A stretch of DNA of 64,000 bases from Watersipora subatra (taxonomy: Eukaryota > Bryozoa > Gymnolaemata > Cheilostomatida > Watersiporidae), in assembly GCF_963576615.1 (NCBI RefSeq), contig NC_088714.1, positions 45,479,772 through 45,543,771 of the forward strand, in the 5' to 3' direction. Below are positions 36,939 through 48,800 of this stretch, in pieces; the first letter of the stretch is position 1, and every line of letters begins with the position of its first letter. The position numbers were made by a program, and so were the translations under genes. Under the pieces are notes generated by a model that was given only the letters and a program-made list of their open reading frames with translations, did not search any database and was not told where the DNA came from.

Positions 36939-37578
36939 AGGGTCTCCAAATGAAAACAGAAAATTGTGCATGTTACCATTCTTTAGTTGGTAAGTCACAT
37001 TTTTTCAGTGGTGGGAGACATCTTTGTCTCTGATTCCCATCAAAAGAATGAATGACTAGTAGCTGAGAAAAAACAGTAATAATATGTCATCAGGTGTTTA
37101 GGATAGAAAAACAAGAGAGAAGTTTGCTTACTGGGCAATTACTAGTGGCTCACACCTTGCAGCTTGTAAGACTTTTTTAATTATCGGCTCGGCCAGAGAT
37201 CTGTTTGAGTAAAAGTGATAACAGTCAACCACTGTTTATGCATAGTTCTCAATTAAGATTGGATTAGGTACTTGAACACTGTGACTCACCTCTCATGATT
37301 ACATAAAAGACATTTGAGTAACAACGAGGAATGTAAGAACTAGTTCTATAGGTGCTACTATTTCAAATAGCGCCCGTACACTTTTATATTACATTTCAAA
37401 ACATCTTTAAGATTTCGAAAGATAAATATTTTTTCTGAAGGCTATTGACAAAGAAATATCTCGTCAATCTAGATTGGAGTGTGAGTCGTGAGTGAGAGAT
37501 TAGTTGCAAGCGTCAATATGTGGGTAATCTTATGTAAGAGAGCCTGTATTAGTAGCAGAAGTGATTAGGTAGAGTGCA
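36939..37578. other. No gene seen
   Basis: AT-rich unique sequence between the fold-back element and Harbinger-like copy B, without sustained frames or repeats that I recognise. Confidence 0.5.
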
Positions 37579-38060
37579 ACCTTCAAGGCTGGTTCGCACT
37601 AGATCGCCATATATTAGTGTTTCCAATGTGCCATGATATTGTTTAATTCTGTTTCACACTGTATCACAGTATGTCAGTTTTAATCACATAATAATTTAGT
37701 GATAATCTGTAATAAGAAAGTTCACACTATTACAAAACCATCCGCTTTCACACCAGTGAATAGCCGGATGCATAGCATTCGCATTATAAAGTGCAGTCAA
37801 AAAATGATTAAATTCTAGTCCCGCAGCAACAATCATAAAAAAGTAATAATGGAACAACCCATGATGGCCAATCACCATGTACAAAGCACAGGGTGTTGTA
37901 GATGTTTGGGGAACTATTTGAACATCTTGACAGCTGCAATCTTTGCTGATGCATCTGTGTTGCCTCGATGATACGATCGTTTTATGGTGGGCATATTCAA
38001 CGAGTAGTTGCTGAAAGGACAACGCCGACCTATGACGATATAGTTGAACCAACCTTCAGG
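37579..38060. mobile_element. Harbinger-like inverted-repeat element, copy B (module X)
   Basis: Same ends as the copy at 33121 (CCTTCAAGGCTGGTTCGCAC at the left and AACCAACCTTCAGG at the right) but only about 480 bp. The body aligns with copy A on both sides of A's extra segment. Homology with A continues about 80 bp beyond the right end (GAACTAGWCACAAGCAGATG), so the two loci share more than the element itself. Confidence 0.55.
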
Positions 38061-38142
38061 GAACTAGACACAAGCAGATGACAAGGGAAGGCAGAAAACA
38101 AAGCTCTACGAAAGTCATTGATAAAACCGAAACCTTACAACA

Positions 38143-38576
38143 GTGCAAGTTGAGTTACAGTGTTCTACGCGTTTCAATGGACACTGATATGTTGCAAATT
38201 AACTTGTGTACGTTTGTTGAAAAGGTAAGGAATTCTACACAAAAAATCGCAGCGGCGCACTCCTGTCCAGCTCAAATTGAAATAGGAATTACCGAAGTTT
38301 GAAAAATGTTTAAAATAGAATAGGTTGTGCGACAATTTTTTGCACAACATTCGCAAGTGACGTTTCCATCATTCCCAAAAATGAAACACCCCATAAAGAT
38401 TTGCAAGCAACAACACTTATTTAGCTTGTGGATTTTTGACCTTTCCATCTTGCAAATGACCCAAAATTGCGGATCAGCCACATCATGGAAACATTGATTT
38501 CTAAGTTTAGGAAAATTGTGACTTATATTCTATTGTCATAAGACTTGATTGAACGTTGCTTTCTTTTCACCATAAA
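38143..38576. mobile_element. Module Z, copy B (MITE-like)
   Basis: Matches 34791-35224. Here it directly follows module X, whereas in copy A module Y lies between X and Z. Confidence 0.55.
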
Positions 38577-38607
38577 TGTAACTTGTTCGTAGGTTGGGAA
38601 CCGTCTG

Positions 38608-39009
38608 TAGTCGAAACGACCAACTGCAAAAGGGACATTCACCGATCAAATGCATTATACGCTTAGTTGATGTGTTGTCTAAAGGTGCATCAGCTGAGAA
38701 AAACTCAAAGGATTTGCTGATTGACAAAAAGAAATTGTTTGCTGGGAGCATCTTGATTACACTTTTCTCGATTTCAGCATAATCTGGTTTCAATGGAAAG
38801 GTAATTTTGAACTGCGACTGTAGGACATCAAACAAACAATTACCTTTATATGAATAAAGATCTATAGTGAATATGTGATCACCACTAGTATGAATTGAAG
38901 TTGTCCGTGAAACCTTTAGGATAAACTTTTAGCAAACTAAACCTACTATTTCCAGAAGCTTTTTTGTAGTCTGTTTCATCTCATGGACCCAAATTGGTTC
39001 AGTACGCAG
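38608..39009. repeat. Module Y, copy B
   Basis: Matches 34366-34777. It lies after Z here, before Z in copy A. Its - strand frame is 99 residues and extends past the homologous part. Confidence 0.75.
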
Positions 39010-42000
39010 CAGACTTTCTTTGAGCTCTTTGAGCAAAAATATAACGTTGCCAACACCTACACAAATTTGATTGCCTTCACAAATTTTTGATGATCCCTAA
39101 TCAATAATTAATATACTAACGGTACTTCAATAAAGGTAATGAAAAACTCAGTAAATACATCATCTGTTCTACAAATCTGAAGCTAGTTATCATTGGTCGA
39201 CCCATATATTAATTTGACAAGTTGTTGAATATGGTTGGTGGGTTTAGCCCCAGCAAATATTTATGCTCAAAGCCAAGTGTAGCCAAGCCTTTTGTCTTGT
39301 GTATGGATACTTCACAACTGTATAATTTTCGTAGAGCAAAAGCTTAGCTCAATAAAACCCAACAACATTGAAAAAATTCTGTTCGCATTACATCACTTTC
39401 GGATAAACTAGTATTGCTTGCTGAAAGAGCGTTCAGTCACACATATATTTTGCTAAAGGTTATGCCACTTTTTCCAGATAATAGCACGAGAATTAGTAGG
39501 TATGTCAAACAATCCAAATAAAGGAGGGGGTGGCTACACAGCAACAGAACTAAATATTTCAACCAAAGCAATCAAAGATTGTTTGGAGCAGTCATATTTG
39601 TTCCAACCAAACACAGAGAATTGACACCACTCGAGTTATTTTCACTCAGTGTTACTCAATTACACTCACCAAGTTCTGGATCACTATTGAACCAGCTGCT
39701 CAAGGAAATAAATATGGATAATAATAACTGTACGCAGTACAATCCATGGGAGCATCGATTGTGCCTAGCAGAGAGAAACCCAAAATGGCCAATGCCAGTT
39801 GGTTGTAAGCTTTTGGGCTTCAGTTACTTAGGCTTCTGCCAATTAGAGCCTTTGCCTAGATGCTGTTTCACTAAAATTATAAGCTTACACTATAGCTATA
39901 CTGAAAAATAATTTTGAACCTTTGCCGATAAAGGTTTAGCAATCACATTTGTAACGAATGAAATTGTGACCACTGCTGCTCACTAAACGAGTACATCTAA
40001 TTGGCTAACTAACTAGGAAACTAGGGTAATCGTAACAGGTCAACCATGTTGTAGTCAGATATTTTGAAACACAGGATACCTTGGCAAACTGAAGGCATAT
40101 ATTCTTAAGTTTAGGAATCAACTTTTTTGCTCATTGCAGGATGATGACAATGACTAACTTTTGGTGGTCAAGCGAATAGCCCAACAGCACTCAAGGCTTT
40201 GTTAAAAAAAACAACCCTTCAACTCCAGTGCTACAGTAATTGACATTGTTAGTAAGTCAATTACTGTAGCACTTATCATAAACTATTTGGGTCTAGGCTA
40301 ATTTCAGCATGTGTGACCAGGCAAAAGCTTAAGCATACAAGATTTTTTGGTTTTCCAATAATAAAACTCATGAACATTGTTGCTACAACCTTTTTATATT
40401 TTTAGCAAGGCAGCCAGTGCAAACAATAACAAAGTTTGGAAAGTGAAATGGGTTAGTTTTAATGACGAAGATTGAGTCATACCGTAGAAAGAGACAGAGA
40501 GAGAGTAGGACAGAGAGAAAGAGGGGAAGAAAAGCAGAACCCCATTGTAGAACTAGAAATATCTGTTGCCATTGGATCATGTCATCACCAGTGTACTTCT
40601 GATTAGTGATTTGAACTGGAAACTCTTCGTTAAGACATTTTTACTCAACATGTTTTAAGTTCAATTGTCAGCCATCGATACTACACTTCGTTTTTCACTT
40701 TCATTGCTGCCGAAAAGCTAGTTGACCATTTTCATACACGCCTTGCGGTTCTATGTGTTGAAAATTGTCTCTTCCTAATTTTCTTCAGTTCAGTGTATTC
40801 ACATGTGCACAACATGTATTTGCAAGTGCATGTAAATTTGCATGTGTGAGTTAGACGTTACTTTTCAAAGGAGCTTTCCTCATGGTTTTTTTTAAAGAGC
40901 TTGTCCTTTTAAAAATGCTTTGACTGATACAAATGACAATCTTTCAGAAACTAATTGCTGGTAGAGTTATTTGATTATTTGCAATTTTTACAGTGGCTAT
41001 TTGCATTAGCTTGATGTGACGTATTTCATTCAAACTATTGCTAGCTATAAATGAAAACAAAAAAAGTAATTATTACTAAGCATTCAGAAGCCCAAACTTG
41101 CCAAAAATTGCCAGAGTTTGTAAACTGGTAATGATAAACAGCCAAACAAGCTAATAGCCATGTACTCTACAGTTTACTAGTTCATGTGCCTACTTAGACC
41201 TGCATGATCTTCAAGTTTAATTCTATGTGATTTGTTTTGGCTTCATAAAAAAACTCCCAGCATTTCTCCTGCTTTTTACAACGCAAGCTCACAGACACAG
41301 CGAGCCGAGTTTGGACAAGCCACTTTGTAAAAGAATCTTACAGCTCACAAGCTATCAACTTTCTCAGCAAGCCGATGAAAGGAAATAGGGCTATTCTGAC
41401 AGTTTGGCACTGCGAGTTGATACACCTTAGCTTCTTTCTATTGTAATAATAAGCGACCGATAATTTTACTTTCTTTTGGCTAATGGAAATTTGGTTTGCG
41501 ATTGGGAGTATGACAATGACAATCGTTCATTGACAAAACTTAAAAGCACTAGTTCACACCACTTTTTGTTTCTCACATAAAGCTGCCTACAAAGGTTATG
41601 CCTGCTTTGGGCCAAGCAAGAAGCCAGCTCATTCCAGGAGCGCTGCTAAAAGCCGCGCAGTTATACGGCACGCCAGTTATATAGCCTCAGTCAGTTATAT
41701 GGCTTGCCCCAATCCGCTTCAGCCCAAAGCAGGCTTCATAATATCCTTCAAAAGAACAGCATTTCCCCAGAAGGAGGTTTTTGAAAGATATACACACATG
41801 CGTGTGGGCTGAATGGCCGTGGTGGCCATTCCAAGGCAGGCCCATAAAAGAGAAAGAATGGCCACATAATCTCATTGGATAACAAATGTCAAGCTAATCA
41901 CTCAATCAGCAGCAAAAAGGTCAAATATAAGGGGGAATGTCTATGTAACGTAATGTCTATGTCTATGTAACGGAGTATTTGCTAAAAAAGATCGGACATA

Positions 42001-42780
42001 TTATTAGAGTATTAGAATGAACCAATCAACAAAGGCAACTCATGCATGAGTGGATGGAAAGATGAGGGAGAAAAAGGTCTCTTGGAGGAGCGGCTAAAGG
42101 CTCACATCTGACACTGATGTGTTCACTGCATAGTATCCATGGTAACAATCCTAAATCCAGCACAATACCATTTAATATTACACACTTCTCACTGACTTAA
42201 TTACTGTCGTCACAAAAACAGCTTAACATGTTTTGGAAAATTTACTGCATTGGCTAGAATAACTGATTTCATGAGTACTAAAAATAATATTAATGATGTA
42301 ACTTGATTGGCCAATATATTACCAGCACAAACATTTGTAAACAACAGTGAGCTAAGTAAAGGATTATTAAGCAACTGTCAGAAGGCAACGTGTAGTAACT
42401 TAAATACCAGCGTGATATCTGGTGTAAAACAGAGGCGCCCTAACCACTGATCCATATGGCTTCCCTTTTAAGATCATATAGTATGAGTTTGCATTCATGA
42501 ATAACTTATGGCTTGTTCTAAATCGTGATTTGGATCAATTGCTTTCAACATGGTATCTGATTGACAACCATGACTACATAATTCGGGAATGCAAACCTTT
42601 GTCCTTCACACATGCAGGTCCTTATCATCCTTATTACTCTAACAACTGATATCATGTTAAATTCTGACAAACAGTTTGACCATATCTAAGTTAGTCATGA
42701 ATGCCTGTCTTGTTTTACCCTATTGTGGAATCACACACTAGCTAAGATCTACCAGGAAGCGTGGGGTAAGCTTTTACTCA
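39010..42780. other. Gene-poor interval
   Basis: No supported gene. Short frames (for example 39579-39911 +) lack an ATG near the start or any recognisable domain. Noted structures are the hairpin at 40227-40273, a GA-rich run at 40485-40536, and inverted segments CCTGCTTTGGGC (near 41601) and GCCCAAAGCAGG (near 41721), about 130 bp apart, that may bound a small element. Confidence 0.4.
40227..40273. repeat. Perfect 18-bp hairpin
   Basis: AGTGCTACAGTAATTGAC, an 11-base loop (40245-40255), then the exact reverse complement. The stem-loop is about 47 nt, shorter than a typical animal miRNA precursor. Confidence 0.85.
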
Positions 42781-42819
42781 CACATTTAAGAAGGAAAGAG
42801 CGCAGGTAAATAGGCAAGA

Positions 42820-43473
42820 CTATATCTCAATCACCTGCGGCCTCCTTTTCGATCCAGGACTATGATCGTAGTCAACGATTTCTTCATCGACTATGGCTTT
42901 TGACTGTTCGCTTAAGCTGCCATATTTTCGCGAGTGAGTTCGACGTCGTACACTCTCTCTCACATTCCCCAGTTGATGAGCGCTGCGTCGTTTGAATTCT
43001 TTAAAACTGTTCCTTAGTTTACTGCTCCTTTGGAAACTGATCGGATTATATTCTGGTTTACTATTAGTTTTAGATAAGTTTTCAGTGACTTCTGATAGTT
43101 CTTCCGATGATGCCAAAACTTCAATGTCATCAGAAGTGGAATCTGTTATTTCGGTCATATCTAATGCTGGCTCGGATCTATGCTTTGGGTCTAAAACTCC
43201 ATCAGGCGTGATTCCGATTTCAGCGTTGGCTTCATCTATTTTTCGTCTGCTGTAGAAAGCACTTTTCGTTGCCGAGGAACTAGTGTCGGCTGCAGCGACT
43301 TCCGATTCTTCAACCGAGTGAATGTCTATAAACCGCTCTGTATCATTGGAAGACTCCCTGCTGAATGTTCGGAAACGATTGGAGCCAGTTTTATTGGTCA
43401 TTCGATGTTTATGTACCATTCGTTGCACAAACTTCCATCTCATAAATGGTTTTTTCTCAAGCAGCTTGAACAT
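42820..43473 (-). CDS. Uncharacterised basic, serine-rich protein, single exon
   Basis: A 217-residue frame that starts at an ATG preceded 15 nt upstream by an in-frame TAA and ends at a stop, so it stands alone as an intronless coding region. It is clearly less AT-rich than its surroundings. The N-terminus is basic (MFKLLEKKPFMRWKFVQRMV). The middle is acidic and Ser/Thr-rich (DSTSDDIEVLASSEELSEVT). The C-terminal third is strongly basic (EFKRRSAHQLG, ESVRRRTHSRKYGSL) and the end is KRRPQVIEI. There is no signal peptide or membrane segment; I would expect a cytoplasmic or nuclear, probably phosphorylated, disordered protein. I do not recognise the family. It lies about 2 kb downstream of the IRF2BP gene on the same strand, with no sign of splicing between them. 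Confidence 0.6.
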   Translation of the reverse strand: MFKLLEKKPFMRWKFVQRMVHKHRMTNKTGSNRFRTFSRESSNDTERFIDIHSVEESEVAAADTSSSATKSAFYSRRKIDEANAEIGITPDGVLDPKHRSEPALDMTEITDSTSDDIEVLASSEELSEVTENLSKTNSKPEYNPISFQRSSKLRNSFKEFKRRSAHQLGNVRESVRRRTHSRKYGSLSEQSKAIVDEEIVDYDHSPGSKRRPQVIEI

Positions 43474-43640
43474 AGCAAGCCAGTTTTAACTGTCATACAG
43501 AGACGATTGAAGAACAACCTAAAATTATCAGAAAGCACTGAGACACATGCTACGCTAGCTTGGCAAAGTTTCTGTTGTCTCAACACTATCAGCGCTGACA
43601 AATAACTATTCAAGGTCTGAGCTTCAAGATCCCTTCTCAA

Positions 43641-45497
43641 TATACTTACTTTAATTGTTAGAAAATTGGAGAAAGAATTAGTTATTACTTAGACGTCTAT
43701 TCCTTCTACATGAACTTCAATCCTTCGGCTGATCATGGAGTTTCAAGCGACTTCAGTCACACCCCTAGTAGAGTTCACGCCTGACTGACCACCTGTTGAG
43801 CGCTGATCATTGATAGCCATAGAACTTCAGATCAGTTAGACGATTCTGCACGCCTCCGTCAAAGTTTATTCAACAACAATACAACTATGCAGATTAAATA
43901 ATTACAGGTATCGATCACACGATTAGTAGGTTTTGAATGTATAGCTGTCCATTGTGCATTCCATTGATGAATAGCTTTTCATAAGCTCGTAAGACTTATG
44001 AATTACACGGAGTGCTAATAGCTGCAGACTGATCAGCAACAAAGCCTGTGTACCAAATTATGTTTAGACTAAACTACATTGCCACCAGCCTCAATAATTC
44101 ATAACCAAAGCTAGCACTCGCAACTGTATTCATTTAAGTGTCTAGTTTTCTACATCCTCAGGATAAAGTCAACCTATCAATAGACACATATTCTGGACTG
44201 ATTATCATAGTCAAGCACATTTTTTACATCTAGACTGTATGGTACTTAAATTTCTTTAGTTTTACTCAGGTGCAATAAAATTCTTTGTAGCTCTTGAAAC
44301 TAACTTGCAATATACATATTTGTTGCCTTGTTACCGCAGAAGAATCGCTAGTCAAATGATACAAAGAGTGAGTTGCACACTACAGAAAGAAAGTAGGAAA
44401 TTTATCTACTCGAATACTAGATTTAGACTATAATAGGCCAAAATGTGAAATTGAGTTGCATCAATGAACAGCTCAACTCACAAATAAATTCCTTACCATA
44501 ATCTCAGCAGAGCTGACAAACAACATGTTGCAATATTATACCCTGATATATTAGTTATTTTAGTTATAAGACCGCAAGAAGCAAGCAAAGATGCCATTGA
44601 ATAATATATTATTGATAGCATAAGAGGTTGCAATTATGTACAGCAATATACAAACAGGCTATATATAACAAATGTGCACCAATCAAAAATCTATTATTCT
44701 GCGCAGAACTAATGGAGCTATAGCACTGTGACATTAGTTTGTATCTTTCAAGTGTGTAGGTTTTCCCAAAATATGATAATCAACATAGACTAGGAATAAT
44801 GTAAAAAGACAATAATTTTACCAGTGAATTTTGTACAGCTTCTCTTTATACATTAAATAAGAGCAACAACTTATGTGGAGTAGAAAAATATTTTATACAA
44901 AATTCATAGGAGGCTGGGAGAAATTACCCAGTCAGCAATTAGAAAAAATTTGCGAACTTCTAAATGAGAATATCATACCAACAGGTAGTCAGTCGGTTAA
45001 CAAGTGCTCACAATGCCAAACATTGGTAAAACAAGAGGTTACAATGAGAGAAAACACTACCGCAAACTGATGATCTTCAGTTGCTACTCTCCTAATAGAT
45101 AATTTCTGTACCTTGATACTGAAATATCTCACCAAAAAAGTAACAACAAAAAACGCCTTTGGAATTGTAAAAAAACCTAATCATTTGAATGTTTGTTGAT
45201 ACAAACATGCAAGGACAACCCTGAAGGCTAGAGGTTACCACCAAACGGATAGCAAACTCTGCAGAACAAAGCTATTGAAGGAATCTATCAGCTCCTAACA
45301 TCGCTGTAATTTCAAGTATTTGTGTAAATGCTCAAAAAGTTTACAGAGTATATATCTGCCAGCCATCTAGTGTTGACAAAATCTTGTCTGCATTCTCTGT
45401 TCGATCAGTTAAGTTATATTGCAGTGCGACCACCGGCTTAGTGGCATTCGCAAAAATTATGACATTACTAATGGAGGTGATGAATGGCTGGTTAAAT
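43641..45497. other. Interval between the 217-residue gene and the IRF2BP stop
   Basis: AT-rich and without supported frames. It must hold the promoter of the 42820-43473 gene on its left and the 3' UTR of the IRF2BP gene on its right. I did not find a clear - strand AATAAA close to the IRF2BP stop. Confidence 0.4.
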
Positions 45498-45835
45498 TCA
45501 TCCAACGCTTTCCCGCTCCTGTTTGACCTTTACTGCTGCCCTATCACCGGAGTTATCCCCATCTTCGGCACCATTGCTACCGACAGAGTCACCCATTGAC
45601 CTATCTACAGAAGATGACACTACAGGTAGCACTTTCTCAGCTAGTCTCTCCAGAGCGATGGGCTTCTCTACTGCACGCTCTTCTCGATGGGCCAACCTGT
45701 CATGGTTGTATTTCGGTGCAGTATATGTGGAGAGGATGTGCGTTATTTCAGATGGAAGGAAAGCCCATGGCACTGTGCCTCCTTCTAGCGGACACAACTT
45801 TCCACTCGGGCAAAAGACATCCTTCTTCGCCGCAA
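45498..45835 (-). CDS. IRF2BP: IRF2BP exon j, second half of the RING and C-terminus
   Basis: 338 nt including the stop, after CTTCCTGTTTTAG. It encodes [20 protein letters not shown], then [14 protein letters not shown], a charged tail ([11 protein letters not shown]), a Ser/Asp/Gly-rich stretch and [10 protein letters not shown]. The last Cys pair and VPWAF are family signatures. The 2.7-kb intron splits the RING between exons i and j. Confidence 0.92.
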
Positions 45836-48800
45836 CTAAAACAGGAAGCAGATTTTAGGACTGGCAACAGACACAATTATGATGGTAGATACAAAGGCAC
45901 GCTTTGTATACTATTCTGCTGGTGGCCTGTTGCTAGTAGCAGATCAAATTCAGCTACACTTGATATATAACCCCTATAATAGGCGGTGTCATATAGCCAT
46001 ACAGGGAGACTATAGGGAGTGTGTTGCACTGATAACATGTACGTTTGGGTGTGGTAGTAGAGGTCTACTGTTTAGCATAAACTATTGCTACTCCCTCTCA
46101 ATAGCTCACCTGTATTATGTAGAATTTAAAACTTATGAGATGTTTATCAGTTTATCTTGCAACCATGAAACACTCATGAGATGGCGTCTTTCGAACGTTG
46201 TTACCCAAGTTTTTAATATTCTATCGTGCGTTTATGGGAACTTCAATAATATCCATCACTAATTCTGAGAATAGCGTTATCTGCCCTACTGAAGAGAGAA
46301 ACCCATGTTTACCGTGTTAAGCCTGAGCTGTTGGAAGAAAATTTAGGGATCGCATAGCAATTTTAGTAAATGGAAATGAAACAACAAATGTAGATAATAA
46401 CTTAGTTCAAGTGATTGAATAGCTATAATGAAACCTTTAAATACTACCGCCTCCAGAAATCATCCTTCATTTTGCAAAAAGATCTCCTGAAAAGGGTTAA
46501 CATGAGGGCTGATACAGATACCAATCATTCTATCGTTCCGGACAACTAACTTGATCTCGATATTTTCCGTCGCATGGTGGAGTAATTACGCTATCACAGA
46601 AAAGTGATATAAAAATACATGTATCTTTCAGTATTCAAGAAAGAAACAGAAATATGTCAAAGCAAGTTCATATAGCTAGTGAGTAGAAGTGTCACAGCCC
46701 TGGTTTGCATTTCTAGCCAGTAGCCCGTGAATGGTTGACCAGGTCTAACTTCTTACAACACGAAAAGTGTCTTCTAAAAGGTTAAATCTGTGCTTAGTCT
46801 GGCATGTTTACAGGCGTCTTAAAATACTACGAAATACCAACCATCTGTTAACCCAAGTTCTGACCAAGCCGATTCAATCGGCTTTTCGGCCTGATTTTAT
46901 TTTGACCAAGCCAATCAAATAAGCTGTTACAATATTGTTTTATAACTTTTCTAATTAGCTCATATTTGTCAGTTTACCCAACCATTGTAAAGAAAACAAA
47001 ACAAAGAAACGTTTTCAGTTGGAGTCATTGCGATAATTTCCGCTTTACACGTTTTGCAAATAGAAAATATTTTCAAGAAAATGATTGTAACTCTGCTACT
47101 CTCAATATGGACAATGAAGACGTTTTAGGTCATTTAGATTCTGATGGGAGTGATTTCGTGGCCGACCAGACTAATGATGATTACTTCGAAAGCTCTTCTG
47201 ATTCAGATGATGAAAAATGTAAATAAAATTTAAATAATTTTATTTACATTTTTCATCAGCTTTTCATTCGTTGGTGTTGGTAATTCATTAGAGTGTTAGT
47301 CAGTCACACTCGGAATTAGACATCAAACTGAAGTTTCAACATGTAGTCAGTCACATGAAATTTGATCTAGAGTTGATTTTTCCGAGCAGAAAATTTTTCA
47401 TTACTGTGAGAGAGTTAGATTAGATCACGTTTATGTGTTAGTCTGTGAAAAATAAATCAAACAATTCATTATTACATGTATACATGTCATTGTCACGACT
47501 AATAATAATAGAGCTAGTATGCAGTATGAGTGAACAAATATTGAAGCAGTTGGTATGTTGCCTCAATATTTTCTTGTTCTTGTTATTGTTTTATCAAACA
47601 AATTCCTGGTCCAACCGTGGTTGTAATCAATGTTGCAATTCTTGTCTTCTTTTTCTAGCTGTATCCCCGGTTGTTGGTGCTCTACGAAGCGCCAGAGTGA
47701 GAGCTCGAGGCAGACGAGCTGTACGGGCCGTTATTTAGGCTGCTATCAGATCATGAGCTATGCTATGCTCACAGCTATGCTACTCATAAGCTGTGAGTAT
47801 TTTAATTATTCTTAATTGTATTAATATTTTATTAATAGATTATTATATTATATTTTTATATTATAAAATTTTATTATATAGTGTATTATTACATTATCAA
47901 TATTAATTAACAATACTGGTTTACTGTAACTCTCTGTTTGCGTTCATCTAGTGCAGTTTGCACACTCAAATATTATTAATTTGTTTTCTTTCCTTATTTT
48001 TAACTTAATCGGTTTAGAATAAAACTGCAATAAAATGAAAAATAATTAAGATAATTCTTAGAGATTTTGTGCAGATATTCTTCACACTTAGTCTTGCTGG
48101 ATTCTATTAAAAACACCTTCAAAAGAAGGACAATACCTTTGCCTACAACTCCTAACACAATCGAAAATTTTTTACGAAATTGTCTCCCCATAATGTATGG
48201 TCAAATATAGTGTATGTAATGAGCATTTACAACCTAGATTATGGTGCAGTTGGATTCTTTACTTTGTTAGCTTTCAGAAAATGTATGCATTGTTCAGGTT
48301 TGGTTGATAACTTTTTGATTTATTGGGGATTAGCCACTTGCGTCAATTATCTCTGAAATAGACGTCATTTGACAAACTTTTATGGTCGGTACTTCGGTTA
48401 AGGAAATATCTGGATTGAGTGCGATTAAACGAAACATAACCCCAGCATCAAAAAAAATGCCCAAGTATTTTAGTTTATAAATTGTAATAACCTTGTTGGT
48501 GTTTGATGCTGTCTTTGCTGCAGGGGAAGCAGAAACGATGACCCTTGACTGTCGGACATTGGACATAGTGAGCATCCTCGAGCTGCGAACAACAGAGGTA
48601 GCATTTCATTCTCATGTCTATGCTGCTCCTTTCCTCTCCCTTTCCACTACTCGTCGACAGCCTGCAACACACCTCAACTTTGTAAATCACCAGTTACACA
48701 GTTAACACAGTTAACACGCATGTAAAGGTCTGGTTATACTCACAGACAAAAAGCATAGCGTAAACATATGCTGTGGTTGCGCACTACAACACTAAGGAAC

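Noticed and set aside
45384-45970. Overlapping + strand frames opposite IRF2BP exon j
   Set aside because: The - strand carries the RING signature and correct splice phase; the + frames are antisense shadows of GC-rich coding DNA.
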